A stretch of DNA of 44,911 nt from Prevotellaceae bacterium (GCA_031279695.1 JAITIA010000193.1:1-44911); one strand, 5' to 3'. Positions 22,673 to 31,171 are shown, counted from the first letter of the stretch. Translations and numbers: made by a program. Notes: a model not told the origin generated them from the sequence alone.

Positions 22673-23503
22673 TCAGTAATAAGTGATAATTCTGATTTGC
22701 AGGGAATACGTCTGTTCGTTCGACAGCGACCGTTTATTTATCCAGTTTTTTTGATCGTCGTATTCGTAAACATACGAAAAATAAGTGAGTTCGTTGCCTC
22801 GGTATTTTGCCCGTTCGACGCTTGGATTGTCAAATTCATCATATTCATAATCAAATTCATAGTCGATACCGCCACGGTGATTGTATTCAACTTTGCGTGT
22901 CAGCCGGTCTCGCTCGTCGTAAACGTATTCGGTTTTGCGATATTCTGCGCCGTCGTTGTGAATTTCTTCAATCAGCCGGTTTTTGTCATCGTATTTATAT
23001 TCAAATTTTTCGTTGTTGATATCCAGCAAACCGAGTTTCTTTTTTATTTCCATCACTGCCACATTTCCATTGCTGTTGTAGGTATAATGGTTTGTGGATA
23101 TGAGTCTTCCACGCGAAAAGAGTTCTTTGGTCGATAAACGGTTCGAGGCGTCGTATTTATATTTGTATATAAAATCGGCTTCAACGTCAGAGTTTTGGCG
23201 GATTTCGGAACTGATTTTTCCCGCTTTGTTGTACGATATTTCGTGTCGGTATTTTATATCGCCGCCAACCTCGTTCGATATTTCTTTGGTTTTGCGGCAG
23301 TTTTTGTTGAACGAAAAGTCGGTCAGCACAATTTCGTTCAGTCCGGGATTGACCTCGTTCAGTTTATACTGCGATTCGCTGATACTCTTTACATTGCCTT
23401 TTAATTGCATTTCCTTGCAGGTGGTTTTGTACTGTGCCGCTGCGAGGTTTGTCATCAGAAGGGCAATCACTGTAATTATCTCAATTTTACTCTTTTTCCT
23501 CAT
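22673..23503 (-). CDS. Exported YD/RHS-like repeat protein
   Basis: A 276-residue protein with a cleavable signal peptide (IITVIALLMTNLAAAQ, cleavage before Gln). The mature part has repeated tyrosine-rich motifs of the YD/RHS type: YKYDASNRLSTKE, YKYDDKNRLIEEIHNDG, YVYDERDRLTRKVEY, YEYDEFDNPSVER and YEYDDQKNWINK, spaced about 20-30 residues. It has far fewer repeats than Rhs toxins and no toxin-like C-terminus, so it is probably a small beta-rich envelope protein. The chosen ATG overlaps the end of hisIE by 17 bp; an upstream TTG would add 15 residues that spoil the signal peptide. It lies in the corA-hisIE-queG transcription unit. Confidence 0.75.
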   Translation of the reverse strand: MRKKSKIEIITVIALLMTNLAAAQYKTTCKEMQLKGNVKSISESQYKLNEVNPGLNEIVLTDFSFNKNCRKTKEISNEVGGDIKYRHEISYNKAGKISSEIRQNSDVEADFIYKYKYDASNRLSTKELFSRGRLISTNHYTYNSNGNVAVMEIKKKLGLLDINNEKFEYKYDDKNRLIEEIHNDGAEYRKTEYVYDERDRLTRKVEYNHRGGIDYEFDYEYDEFDNPSVERAKYRGNELTYFSYVYEYDDQKNWINKRSLSNEQTYSLQIRIITYY

Positions 23504-24134
23504 AATTTTTCTGTTTTTCCTTTTTATTAATAATATGTCTTGATGCAAGTTCGTCGATAATATCGCTTAATTTGACGTTCTGATTGACCATCAACACCAT
23601 AAGATGATAAATCAAATCTGCAATTTCGTAAACCATTTCTTTGTCGGAATTTTTGGCGCCAATTATTACTTCGGTGGTTTCTTCGCCCACTTTTTTCAGA
23701 ATTTTGTCCAGTCCCTGTTCAAACAAATAGCTTGTATATGAGCCTTCTGGACGGGTTTCGCGGCGTTCGACAAGCAGGTCGAAAAGGGCGTTGAGCGAAA
23801 AGCGGCGTATTTCGTCGGAAACAAAAACAGGAGTGTAGAAACAGGACTCTTCGCCTGTGTGACAGGCTGGTCCGTCTTTTACAACTTCCACAACCAGCGC
23901 ATCGCCATCGCAGTCGGCATAAATGCTTGCAATATGTTGCCAATTGCCCGAAGTTTCGCCTTTGCGCCACAATTCTTTGCGACTGCGGCTGTAGAAGCAG
24001 GTTTTTTTCTCGGCAATGCTGATTGCCAGGCTTTCGGCGTTCATATACGCCAATGTAAGCACTGCCTTAGTGTAATGGTCCTGAACGATTGCGGGAATCA
24101 GTCCATTTTCGTCAAAATTGAGTTTATCAATCAT
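23487..24134 (-). CDS. hisIE: Bifunctional HisI/HisE (phosphoribosyl-AMP cyclohydrolase / phosphoribosyl-ATP pyrophosphohydrolase)
   Basis: A 215-residue bifunctional enzyme for the second and third steps of histidine synthesis. The HisI domain (1-110) shows AYMNAESL, YSRSRKELWRKGETSGNWQ and the metal-binding DCDGDALVV and GPACHTGEESCFY motifs. The HisE domain (about 118-205) shows LDKILKKVGEETTEVIIGAKN and EIADLIYHLMVLM. No other his gene is in this window, so the locus is detached from a his operon. Its ATG directly abuts the corA stop codon, and its 3' end overlaps the next gene by 17 bp. The C-terminal tail (INKKEKQKNYEEKE) is lysine-rich. Confidence 0.95.
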   Translation of the reverse strand: MIDKLNFDENGLIPAIVQDHYTKAVLTLAYMNAESLAISIAEKKTCFYSRSRKELWRKGETSGNWQHIASIYADCDGDALVVEVVKDGPACHTGEESCFYTPVFVSDEIRRFSLNALFDLLVERRETRPEGSYTSYLFEQGLDKILKKVGEETTEVIIGAKNSDKEMVYEIADLIYHLMVLMVNQNVKLSDIIDELASRHIINKKEKQKNYEEKE

Positions 24135-25082
24135 TTATAATAATTTTTTTCGTTTAAAGATGTAAAGCGTTCCGACTGCCGAAACCAGTATCAAAAGCAA
24201 ACTGAACAGGTAGCCGTATTTCCATTCTATTTCGGGCATTGCGCGGAAATTCATTCCGTAGATTGAGGCTATTAGGGTTGGCGGCATAAAAATCACTGAG
24301 GTTACGGTGAATATTTTGATGATTTTGTTCTGTTCGACGTTGATTAGTCCAAGCACTGTATCCTGCAAATATTCAAGTCGTTCAAACCCAAAATCGGCGT
24401 GATTGAGCAGCGAATTTACGTCGCCAATCATCACGCCCACTTTTGTTTGAATATCGGACGGGAAGAGATTGCTTTTCAGTATCGACGAGAGCGTGCGCTG
24501 TTTGTCGATGATATTTTCTCTGATTGTCATAATATTTTCCTGTAACTGGCTCAAATACACGAGTGTGGCTTTTTCAACCGTGCCGGTTATTATTTTGCGG
24601 GTCAATTGGGTGATTTCCTTTGCAATACCCTCAATCATGTCGGCGTCGAGGTCGATTCTGTTTTCGAGTATCGATATAAGCAGGTGATAGCCTGTGATAT
24701 AAGCATTATGCGTTGAAAGGAGTTTTCTGCCCACTTCCGAGAGTGTTCTCAGGTCGGTGTTGCGGGCGGTAATAAGTATTCCTTCGCAGATTGTAAACGA
24801 CACTGGTTCTTCGACATAGCCGTCGCCCTGAGAGAGGAGAAAATTTGTATTTCCGTAAACAGTATCGTCGGATTCCGAGTATCGCGAACTGCTTTCAATT
24901 TCTTCTGCCTGCGCTCTGGTTTGCAGTTCCGTATTCAGAAATGCCTCAATTGCACGCTTTTCCTTACCCAGCGGGTCGTTCAAATCAATCCACACAATAT
25001 CTTCAAACCCCAAATCGTTCAGCAGTTTGAGGTCGGCGCTTTGCAGGATTTTAGTTCCTGATTTATAGAAAAATAATACCAT
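24135..25082 (-). CDS. corA: CorA-type magnesium/cobalt transporter
   Basis: A 315-residue protein of the CorA metal-ion transporter family, which forms a pentameric Mg2+ channel in the inner membrane. The hallmark YGMNF lies at the end of the first of two C-terminal membrane segments (FTVTSVIFMPPTLIASIYGM), and the second segment is GYLFSLLLILVSAVGTLYIF, followed by a basic KRKKLL end. The N-terminal 240 residues form the usual cytoplasmic alpha/beta and helical funnel domain. Length fits the family. It is the first gene of a tight minus-strand cluster with hisIE, the YD-repeat gene and queG. Confidence 0.9.
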   Translation of the reverse strand: MVLFFYKSGTKILQSADLKLLNDLGFEDIVWIDLNDPLGKEKRAIEAFLNTELQTRAQAEEIESSSRYSESDDTVYGNTNFLLSQGDGYVEEPVSFTICEGILITARNTDLRTLSEVGRKLLSTHNAYITGYHLLISILENRIDLDADMIEGIAKEITQLTRKIITGTVEKATLVYLSQLQENIMTIRENIIDKQRTLSSILKSNLFPSDIQTKVGVMIGDVNSLLNHADFGFERLEYLQDTVLGLINVEQNKIIKIFTVTSVIFMPPTLIASIYGMNFRAMPEIEWKYGYLFSLLLILVSAVGTLYIFKRKKLL

Positions 25083-25147
25083 ATCTTTTTTGTCAATTAT
25101 TAAAAATGAATACCGTTAATTAAAAAGTTGTTTTATCAAGATAAAAT

Positions 25148-25184
25148 GCCCGTGTTAAACCGCGCAAAACGTGGTTTAAAGGGC
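25148..25184 (-). terminator. Hairpin terminator after mqnA
   Basis: On the minus strand a stem of about 10 bp (TTAAACCACG / CGCGGTTTAA, one G-U) is enclosed by an outer GCCC/GGGC pair and followed by ATTTTAT. It begins 3 nt past the mqnA stop codon. The short T-run makes it a moderate terminator. It separates mqnA from corA. Confidence 0.55.
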
Positions 25185-25186
25185 TA

Positions 25187-25954
25187 TCAACTTCGGTATT
25201 TTGACTTCAATTTCAACACCATATTCCAAAACAGGACAAGGGCTTTGTGTTTAGCGAAATTGAAATCATAATCAATATTTTCTGTAAGATATTTAATAGC
25301 ATCGTTATAGTTCAGCACTTTGCGGTGTTCCGCAACAGCAGCCGGAATATTGTTTACACCAGTCGAAAGGGCGTGGTTAAACTCCGATATAAAACTGTTT
25401 GTCAGCGGAGTAACGGCAGCCCATGTTGCAAAAACGAAAGGCAGTCCGGTAAAATTTTGCCATGCTTCTGCCAAATCCTCTTTGTATTTGAATTTATGCT
25501 CATAATCAAAGACTTTGTCGCCAATCAGAACAAAAGCCGCGTCCTTTCTGTCGGGATTTATTTCATCAGTCGAATTAAGTGGCAACATGGAAACATCTGT
25601 TTTCCAGTAGTCTTTCAGCAGCAGTTGCGCCAGCAGGGTCGATGTACGCGATTCTCCGTCAAGATAGATGTTTTTAACGGCATCAACAGGCTGATTTGCA
25701 AGCAATACCACAGACCGCACTTTGCCTGAAGCGCCTATGCAATAGTTCGATATTATTTTTCGGTCGGGTATCGAAGGCAGCATTGCCGCAGGAACAATAC
25801 CCGCATCGACGTCCTTCTCCTTCAATCGCATTGCACATTCGGCGGGCGTATCATAGCAAAGGTCGATAAAATCAATCAGTTTCGAGCGTTTCAAGCCATA
25901 CACAAATGGCGAAGTGTTCAGATATGATATGACCGATATTTTTATCTTTTTCAT
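25187..25954 (-). CDS. mqnA: Chorismate dehydratase MqnA (futalosine menaquinone pathway)
   Basis: A 255-residue protein of the MqnA/MqnD periplasmic-binding-protein-like fold. MqnA dehydrates chorismate to 3-enolpyruvylbenzoate, the entry step of the futalosine route to menaquinone. Family signs are the N-terminal SVISYLNTSPFVYGL, VDAGIVPAAML, the SGKVRSVVLLANQ strand, DGESRTSTLLAQLLL and the GLPFVFATWAAV motif near residue 170. Length is typical. No other mqn gene is in the window, so the rest of the pathway lies elsewhere. A -7 box about 115 bp upstream and a strong hairpin in the leader suggest regulated expression. Confidence 0.85.
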   Translation of the reverse strand: MKKIKISVISYLNTSPFVYGLKRSKLIDFIDLCYDTPAECAMRLKEKDVDAGIVPAAMLPSIPDRKIISNYCIGASGKVRSVVLLANQPVDAVKNIYLDGESRTSTLLAQLLLKDYWKTDVSMLPLNSTDEINPDRKDAAFVLIGDKVFDYEHKFKYKEDLAEAWQNFTGLPFVFATWAAVTPLTNSFISEFNHALSTGVNNIPAAVAEHRKVLNYNDAIKYLTENIDYDFNFAKHKALVLFWNMVLKLKSKYRS

Positions 25955-26020
25955 TTGAATATCTGTTATTTAAATGAACAAACCTGTGATTTGTCCCCGA
26001 TTATCAGTAATATAATTTTC

Positions 26021-26052
26021 GATATTTTTCCGGCGCATTTCCGGAAAATATC
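26021..26052 (-). promoter_or_regulatory. Leader hairpin upstream of mqnA
   Basis: GATATTTTTCCGG and CCGGAAAATATC pair over 12 bp with one bulged base and a 7-nt loop. The element lies between the putative promoter at 26069-26076 and the mqnA start, so it should be transcribed in the leader. No T-run follows on the minus strand. A repeated CCCGATTATCAG also occurs at 25996-26007 and 26126-26137. No known riboswitch was recognised. The remainder of the 25955-26306 gap is AT-rich and holds no gene. Confidence 0.4.
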
Positions 26053-26068
26053 TTCTAAAAAAACGGCG

Positions 26069-26076
26069 CAAAATTA
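26069..26076 (-). promoter_or_regulatory. Bacteroidota-type -7 box (TAATTTTG) for mqnA
   Basis: On the minus strand TAATTTTG followed by CGCC matches TAnnTTTG. Transcription would start near 26062, giving a leader of about 108 nt. A clear -33 TTTG is not seen. Confidence 0.5.
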
Positions 26077-26306
26077 TAAAATAGTTATGAATTTCGTGCA
26101 ATTTCTTTTCCAAAAATCATAATTGCCCGATTATCAGATACCAATTAAAGCCACCAAACTGCAAACAGAGAGAATTGCATTGAATTTTCCGGCAATATTT
26201 TCCAAAAATTGCCCTTTGAAAATTGCCAAAAAAACGGTTGAAAAAAGTTTGAGGCGTTATTGACAGAGAAATCAAAAATCAAAAATCGTCAATCAAAAAT
26301 CGTCCT

Positions 26307-27518
26307 TTAAAACATAAAATTGCCGAAAGGATAGCGTCCGGCGTCTATTTCGACCACCATTTTATAAATATCGTTCCGCATTTTGTCGATATTCGATTTT
26401 TCTTTGGCGGAGACAAAGATGCAGGGCGAATTTTCCTTTGCCAGCCAGGTATTTTTCATATCGTCGAGACTGATATTTGCCGGAGTTGGGGGCGTCAGGT
26501 CATACTCGTCCTTTGCCTCGAAAGTATAGGCGTCGATTTTGTTAAACACGAGATATACAGGCTTGTCGCCTGCGCCAATTTCGTGCAGAGTGTCGGCAAC
26601 CACACGTATCTGCTCCTCGAAATTGGGATGCGAAATATCGGCAACATGCAGCAAAATGTCGGCTTCGCGCACCTCGTCGAGCGTCGATTTGAACGATTCG
26701 ACCAGCTGATGCGGCAACTTGCGGATAAAACCCACCGTATCCGACAGCAGAAAGGGAAGATTTTCGATAACCACCTTGCGCACTGTTGTATCGAGCGTTG
26801 CAAAAAGTTTGTTTTCGGCAAAAACGTTCGATTTGCTCAGCAGATTCATAATTGTCGATTTGCCTACATTGGTATAGCCCACCAGCGCCAACCGCGTGAG
26901 GCTGCCGCGATTACCGCGCTGCGACGCCATTTGACGGTCGATTTTTTTCAACTGTTCTTTCAGTTTCGTGATGCGGGTGAGAACAATCCGGCGGTCGGTT
27001 TCGAGCTGTGTTTCGCCCGGTCCGCGCATGTTCAAGCCGCCCGAGCCGCCACGCTGACGTTCGAGATGCGACCACATCCGTTTCAGGCGCGGCAACAGGT
27101 ACTGATACTGTGCCAGTTCGACCTGTGTTTTTGCATACGCCGTTTTTGCCCGCTGAGCAAAGATATCCAAAATCAGCGCCGTGCGGTCGAGTATCGAACA
27201 GCCCAATTCGCGTTCCAGACTGCGCAGTTGCGAAGGCGTCAGTTCGTCGTCGAAAATCACCAGACCAATTTCCGCCTCTTCGATAAATGCCTTTATCTCC
27301 GCCACTTTGCCCGTGCCGATAAAAGTCCGCGAATCGGGACGCTGCAAACGCTGCGTGAAACGTTTCGACACCCGTGCGCCGGCGGTTTCGGCAAGAAATT
27401 CCAGCTCGTCGAGATATTCTTCCGACTGATTTGCCTTCTGAGCCTCTGTGATTATCCCCACCAGCACCGCCGGCACTGCTTCGGTGGGTTTCAAACCCGT
27501 TGTGTTTTTATCTATCAT
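26307..27518 (-). CDS. hflX: Ribosome-associated GTPase HflX
   Basis: A 403-residue GTPase that binds the 50S subunit and helps split or rescue stalled ribosomes. The N-terminal HflX domain ends in the family motif GGSGGLNMRGPGETQLETD. The G domain has G1 GYTNVGKST near residue 211, G3 DTVGF, G4 NKID and G5 SAKEKS. I chose the ATG at 27518 (MIDKNTTGLK). An upstream in-frame TTG would add 22 residues but lies inside a perfect promoter box, so it is unlikely. The gene stands alone, with long gaps on both sides. Confidence 0.9.
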   Translation of the reverse strand: MIDKNTTGLKPTEAVPAVLVGIITEAQKANQSEEYLDELEFLAETAGARVSKRFTQRLQRPDSRTFIGTGKVAEIKAFIEEAEIGLVIFDDELTPSQLRSLERELGCSILDRTALILDIFAQRAKTAYAKTQVELAQYQYLLPRLKRMWSHLERQRGGSGGLNMRGPGETQLETDRRIVLTRITKLKEQLKKIDRQMASQRGNRGSLTRLALVGYTNVGKSTIMNLLSKSNVFAENKLFATLDTTVRKVVIENLPFLLSDTVGFIRKLPHQLVESFKSTLDEVREADILLHVADISHPNFEEQIRVVADTLHEIGAGDKPVYLVFNKIDAYTFEAKDEYDLTPPTPANISLDDMKNTWLAKENSPCIFVSAKEKSNIDKMRNDIYKMVVEIDAGRYPFGNFMF

Positions 27519-27581
27519 AAAAAAAATAATATTCGCAGTATTTGTTTGTTTCTGCGTGTTTTTACCTTCGATTTCGGGCGG

Positions 27582-27589
27582 CAAAATTA
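27582..27589 (-). promoter_or_regulatory. Bacteroidota-type -7 box (TAATTTTG) for hflX
   Basis: TAATTTTGCCG on the minus strand matches TAnnTTTG exactly and lies 64 bp before the chosen hflX start. It also argues against translation starting at the TTG that overlaps it. Confidence 0.55.
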
Positions 27590-27660
27590 TATCAATTTTT
27601 TCGATTTTTTTTATTTCTCTGTTTTTTGGGGTAAAAAAAGTTTGAGGCGCTATTGATTTA

Positions 27661-28440
27661 TGCAGAAAACTCCGCCATGTCCAAAGTCCCTGCGGGACTT
27701 GGCGTGGGTGGAGAGCGCTGTCCGTCCGCAGGCTAAAGCCAGCGGTTATTAAAGTGCCGTCCCTGCGAGACTTTTGATTGCTATGACGTGCATTTCTTAA
27801 TAATATTGTTATAGATGATTTAGCCGTGCGTCAGCCCCTGTTACTCTTGGCTGGGATGCCTCTTCCAGGCTGGGAGACTTAGTAGAGACGCTATTAATCG
27901 CGTCCCTACCCCTTATTCCCTTATTATTTCCTCTGAGAGTAAAATAAGGGCGATTTACCTTGGGTATCAGGACTACTAAGGGATCTTTGGGAAATAAGGT
28001 TTTTTTCCACACAATTTCCAGTAGAACCGAATAATTGAATAATTGAATTCGTAATTCGTAATCGAAGAGATGAGGCAAAAAAAGCCCCCTCCCGCGCCAG
28101 AGGCAGGATGTGGAGGCGGCACGATGACCGCATGAGAGATTAAGACGACTTATCAGCATTCCAAAAACAACAAGATAAATTTAACATTAAAATCAATCCT
28201 ATTTTTTCGCCTTAAAAGTCCATGGACACACATAAAAAATAACGATGTGTACCACTCATCATATTAATTTCAACGGCGCAAAAGTACACAATAAAAATAT
28301 ATAAAAGTGTTAAAAAATCATAAAAAGAATTATATCGCTGAAAACAAATAAGTTTTAGATGCAAAAATCATAAGGCGTCGTCTGTTTTTCAATAAAAGGC
28401 ATAAAAATTTTTATAAAAAATTCACATTTTGCCGGTTTTT
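27661..28440. repeat. Palindrome-rich intergenic repeat mosaic, copy 2
   Basis: No gene is supported here. Pieces of the 16.3-kb mosaic recur. AGTCCCTGCGGGACT is at 27680, and a CTAAAGCCAGCGGTT-type element is near 27733. The stretch CTTAGTAGAGACGCTATTAA runs on to the CCTTATTCCC end (27878-27920), matching 16334-16376. An inverted copy of the GGTTCAACTGGG / GATCCCTTATTTCC piece is at 27976-28028. The two halves are in opposite orientation here, unlike copy 1, which shows rearrangement. GACTTTTGATTGCTATGACG at 27760 recurs inverted at 33170. From 28150 to 28440 the DNA is AT-rich and I see nothing definite. Confidence 0.75.
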
Positions 28441-28444
28441 TTTT

Positions 28445-28472
28445 CAGAGGTCAGAGGTCAGAGGTCAGAGGT
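28445..28472. repeat. Four tandem CAGAGGT heptamers
   Basis: Units start at 28445, 28452, 28459 and 28466 and are followed by CAGTGGCAG. This is a second heptanucleotide tandem repeat, distinct in sequence from CACTAAT but also at the edge of a palindrome-rich mosaic. Confidence 0.95.
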
Positions 28473-28760
28473 CAGTGGCAGTTTCTGTGGCGGCGGATGG
28501 TCTGAACTGTGATTTTCGGGTGATTTGATTGATTTTTGTGATTGTTTGCCGCGTGTTGTTTGTCGCAATGTAGGGGCGTTGCGTTGTTCGGACGAGGCTG
28601 GGCCTCGTCCGGTTTATCTTGGCAGGCTGCGCCTGCCAACAAAGGTGCAAATACAGGCACAGCCTGCGTAGATAGAGTGGACAAGGTATAACCTTGTCCC
28701 AACAGCCGGTTCCGTCCCCGCAGGGACTTTGGGACATAGCAGAGTTTTCTGCATAAATCA
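28473..28760. repeat. Palindrome-rich intergenic repeat mosaic, copy 3
   Basis: The stretch GGTCTGAACTGTGATTTTCG, GGTGATTTGATTG (28499-28550) matches the reverse complement of about 16660-16720. The four-hairpin block 28584-28708 matches 16378-16502 in the same orientation. GTCCCCGCAGGGAC follows at 28713. TCTTGGCAGGCTGCGCCTGC and the GGACAAGG/CCTTGTCC hairpin are conserved, with substitutions clustered in loops. A single CTAATCACTAAA trace lies near 28787. Confidence 0.85.
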
Positions 28761-28823
28761 ATAGCACCTCACAAAAAGATTTAGCCCTAATCACTAAAAA
28801 AGTTTTTATTTCCAAAAAAGTAT

Positions 28824-28831
28824 TACCTTTG
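28824..28831 (+). promoter_or_regulatory. Bacteroidota-type -7 box (TACCTTTG)
   Basis: TACCTTTGCGGC matches TAnnTTTG, about 53 bp before the oxidoreductase start. A T-rich stretch near 28803 may act as the -33 element. Confidence 0.55.
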
Positions 28832-28883
28832 CGGCGTCAATTTATATTGAAATATTAATTTATTTAGTTATATAATAAGTATT

Positions 28884-29459
28884 ATGAGACATTTAATAGT
28901 TACGGCGCATCCGAATTACGAAAGTTTTTCGATTTCGATGGCTAAGGAATTAAACAACCATTTGATTGCCGAAGGACACGAAGTCCGGTTGCGAAATCTG
29001 TATGAAACAGGCTTCGACCCTGCGCTAAGCGCCAGTGATTTTCAGACAATTGCCAGCGGTCAAACGCCCGCCGATATAAAAGCCGAACAGGAACATATTC
29101 TGTGGTCTGACCATATAATATTTATATTTCCAGTATGGTGGGGCGGAATGCCGGCAGTGCTGAAAGGCTATGTGGACAGAGTTTTTGCCGAAGGATTTGC
29201 CTATCGTTACACCGACATGGGCGGCGAAGGTTTGCTTGCACCGCGCTACGGCTCAACAATTTGTGCCACCGGCGAGCCTTACGAACAGGGCGGAAAAATG
29301 CATCAGGCAATGAACCTGATTTTTGAATCAACAATATTCGGATATTCCGGCATGAAACCCTGCAAACGCCTGTTCTATGGCGAAGTACCAACAGTATCGC
29401 AGGAAACCCGACAGTTGTATATCGAAAATGCCAAAAAAGAATTTACCAACCTGCTCTGA
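28884..29459 (+). CDS. NAD(P)H-dependent oxidoreductase, flavodoxin-like fold
   Basis: A 191-residue FMN or FAD oxidoreductase of the NQO1/KefF/MdaB-like flavodoxin-fold family, a quinone or electrophile reductase. Visible signatures are the N-terminal LIVTAHPNYESFSISMAKEL, a phosphate-binding strand and loop, IIFIFPVWWGGMPAVLKGYVDRVF (residues 76-99), and the glycine-rich TICATGEPYEQGG. Length is typical. It shares one base with the next start codon (TGATG), so the two genes are probably translated together. The pairing with an MBL hydrolase suggests a detoxification role, which is inferred. Confidence 0.85.
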   Translation: MRHLIVTAHPNYESFSISMAKELNNHLIAEGHEVRLRNLYETGFDPALSASDFQTIASGQTPADIKAEQEHILWSDHIIFIFPVWWGGMPAVLKGYVDRVFAEGFAYRYTDMGGEGLLAPRYGSTICATGEPYEQGGKMHQAMNLIFESTIFGYSGMKPCKRLFYGEVPTVSQETRQLYIENAKKEFTNLL

Positions 29460-30142
29460 TGAACGATTCTTCGTATTTATCCTATCCTGATATACGGATT
29501 AAAAAATTCACATTCAATCCGCTCCGCGAAAATACTTATGTGATTTTCAGCGAAACAAAACATGGCATTATTATAGACCCCGGATGTTCCTCTCAGAGCG
29601 AGCAAAACGCTCTGAAACAGTTTGTTGTGGAGGCTGAAATTAAACCCGTCATGGTTTTGAATACACACTGCCATTTCGATCATGTTTTCGGAAACAATTT
29701 TGTGTGTAAAGAGTACAATATAAAAGCCTGCGCTCACGCAGGCGAAGAAGCAAACATTAAACGCTTTACGGCAAGCGCCGCGCTGTTCGGGCACGCCGCG
29801 GAACAGGTCGATGATCCGGAATATTCACTCACCGACCGACAGATAATAAAATTAGGCGACGAAGATATCGAAGTTATTCATACTCCGGGTCATAGCGAAG
29901 GTTCGGTTTGCTTTTACTACAGTGCCCAAAAAATACTGATTTCGGGCGATACGCTCTTTGCCGGCAGCATCGGGAGAACGGATTTGCCGGGTGGAAATTA
30001 TGAAAAAATTGTCCAAAGTCTGAAAAAATTAGTCCTTTTGCCCGACGATACGCAGGTTTTTTGCGGTCATGCCCATGATACTTATATAGGCGTCGAAAAA
30101 CTTAATAATCCGTTTATTATAGAATTTTTGGATGATTATTGA
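29459..30142 (+). CDS. MBL-fold hydrolase, glyoxalase II-like
   Basis: A 227-residue metallo-beta-lactamase-fold hydrolase. The metal-binding motif THCHFDHVFG (HxHxDH), HTPGHSEGSVCFY, the Asp in LISGDTLFAGSIGRTDLPGG and the final His in FCGHAHDTYIG are all in order. This arrangement fits the small GloB/YcbL-like subgroup that hydrolyses thioesters; the C-terminal helical domain of true glyoxalase II is absent. No signal peptide is seen, so it is cytoplasmic. The start overlaps the oxidoreductase stop by one base. The substrate is not determined. Confidence 0.85.
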   Translation: MNDSSYLSYPDIRIKKFTFNPLRENTYVIFSETKHGIIIDPGCSSQSEQNALKQFVVEAEIKPVMVLNTHCHFDHVFGNNFVCKEYNIKACAHAGEEANIKRFTASAALFGHAAEQVDDPEYSLTDRQIIKLGDEDIEVIHTPGHSEGSVCFYYSAQKILISGDTLFAGSIGRTDLPGGNYEKIVQSLKKLVLLPDDTQVFCGHAHDTYIGVEKLNNPFIIEFLDDY

Positions 30143-30196
30143 ACAGCAAAATAAAAAATTTTTTTATAAAAATGATGAAAATTGAAAAATTAGCAG

Positions 30197-30204
30197 TACT
30201 TTTG
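30197..30204 (+). promoter_or_regulatory. Bacteroidota-type -7 box (TACTTTTG) for infC operon
   Basis: TACTTTTGCGGC matches TAnnTTTG exactly and lies 48 bp before the proposed infC start. No good -33 TTTG is visible. Confidence 0.6.
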
Positions 30205-30251
30205 CGGCTCGAAATTTTTGAAATTAATATTAATTTAAAGGAGGTAACGTT

Positions 30252-30842
30252 ATAGCAACATCTTTTAAAAAACCTAACGTAATAAGGAGAAACTATTACA
30301 ACAGGTCGGGAGACAGAAAAACCCCCGAAAATTCGGTAAGAATAAATCGGGAAATTCAGGCAAAGGAAGTGCGTGTGGTAGGCGAAAACATCGAAAATCC
30401 GGGAGTTTATCCTCTCTTTACGGCTATCGCAATGGCAGAGGCAGAAGGAATGGATTTGGTCGAAATTTCGCCAAACGCCGAGCCGCCTGTGTGCCGTATT
30501 GTTGATTATCAGAAGTATCTGTATCAACAGAAAAAACGGCAAAAAGAAATGAAGGACAAGGCTGTAAGAACAGAAATGAAGGAAATACGGTTTGGTCCGA
30601 ATACCGATGAACATGATTATCAGTTTAAACTGAAACATGCCAGAAACTTTCTCGAAAATGGCGACAAAGTTAAGGCTTTTGTGTTCTTCAAGGGACGTTC
30701 CATACTGTTTTCCCAGCAGGGCGAAATTCTGCTCCTGCGGCTGGCAAACGAGCTGGAAGATGTCGGTAAAGTTGAATTTTTGCCGAAACTCGAAGGGAAA
30801 AGAATGATACTGATTATTGTTCCCAAATCGAAGAAAAAATAA
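30252..30842 (+). CDS. infC: Translation initiation factor IF-3, probable AUA start codon
   Basis: A 196-residue IF-3, which binds the 30S subunit and discriminates against wrong start codons. The N-terminal domain has [35 protein letters not shown] and [15 protein letters not shown]. The C-terminal domain has [20 protein letters not shown] and [15 protein letters not shown]. No ATG, GTG or TTG fits the expected N-terminus. A strong AAAGGAGG at 30237-30244 is followed after 7 nt by ATA GCA ACA in frame, giving (M)[20 protein letters not shown], as in related IF-3 proteins. The GTG at 30369 would delete essential residues. A rare start codon allows IF-3 autoregulation, as with AUU in Escherichia coli. 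rpmI and rplT follow. Confidence 0.9.
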   Translation: MATSFKKPNVIRRNYYNRSGDRKTPENSVRINREIQAKEVRVVGENIENPGVYPLFTAIAMAEAEGMDLVEISPNAEPPVCRIVDYQKYLYQQKKRQKEMKDKAVRTEMKEIRFGPNTDEHDYQFKLKHARNFLENGDKVKAFVFFKGRSILFSQQGEILLLRLANELEDVGKVEFLPKLEGKRMILIIVPKSKKK

Positions 30843-30875
30843 GAATATCAGGATAAAAATTAAATATTAAGGAAA

Positions 30876-31070
30876 ATGCCCAAAATGAAAACAAATTCCG
30901 GAGCAAAAAAACGTTTTGACGTTACCGGAACAGGAAAAATTAAACGTAAACATGCCTTCAAAAGGCATATTTTGACAAAAAAATCAACAAAGCAGAAACG
31001 CAATCTGACCAAATTCGGCATAATTGCCGATGTGGACAAATCGCGCGTCAAAAAAATGTTGGTAATGTAA
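30876..31070 (+). CDS. rpmI: Ribosomal protein bL35
   Basis: A 64-residue basic protein with the bL35 sequence pattern [20 protein letters not shown], then [20 protein letters not shown] and a C-terminal RVKKMLVM. It binds 23S rRNA in the large subunit. It lies 33 bp after infC in the conserved infC-rpmI-rplT order. Confidence 0.95.
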   Translation: MPKMKTNSGAKKRFDVTGTGKIKRKHAFKRHILTKKSTKQKRNLTKFGIIADVDKSRVKKMLVM

Positions 31071-31106
31071 TTTATTAATTTAAAGAGTTTTTTTAGTTTT
31101 AAACCC

Positions 31107-31155
31107 GAAAACCAGAGCAAATAAGATTTTCGATAAAACGAAAGCGCCGGTTTTC
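31107..31155 (+). promoter_or_regulatory. Possible structured leader between rpmI and rplT
   Basis: GAAAACC (31107-31113) can pair with GGTTTTC (31149-31155), enclosing an inner hairpin TTTCG-ATAAAA-CGAAA (31128-31143). The 101-bp gap is long for this operon. The structure could relate to the known autogenous control by L20, but that link is conjecture. Confidence 0.25.
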
Positions 31156-31171
31156 AAAAAAAAGAGAAATT

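Noticed and set aside
22673-23503. Rhs/polymorphic toxin
   Set aside because: The protein is short, has only about five YD-like repeats and no C-terminal toxin module or downstream immunity gene.
26583-27656. 357-codon plus-strand frame opposite hflX
   Set aside because: hflX has all GTPase motifs on the minus strand; the antisense product is compositionally odd and covers the hflX promoter.
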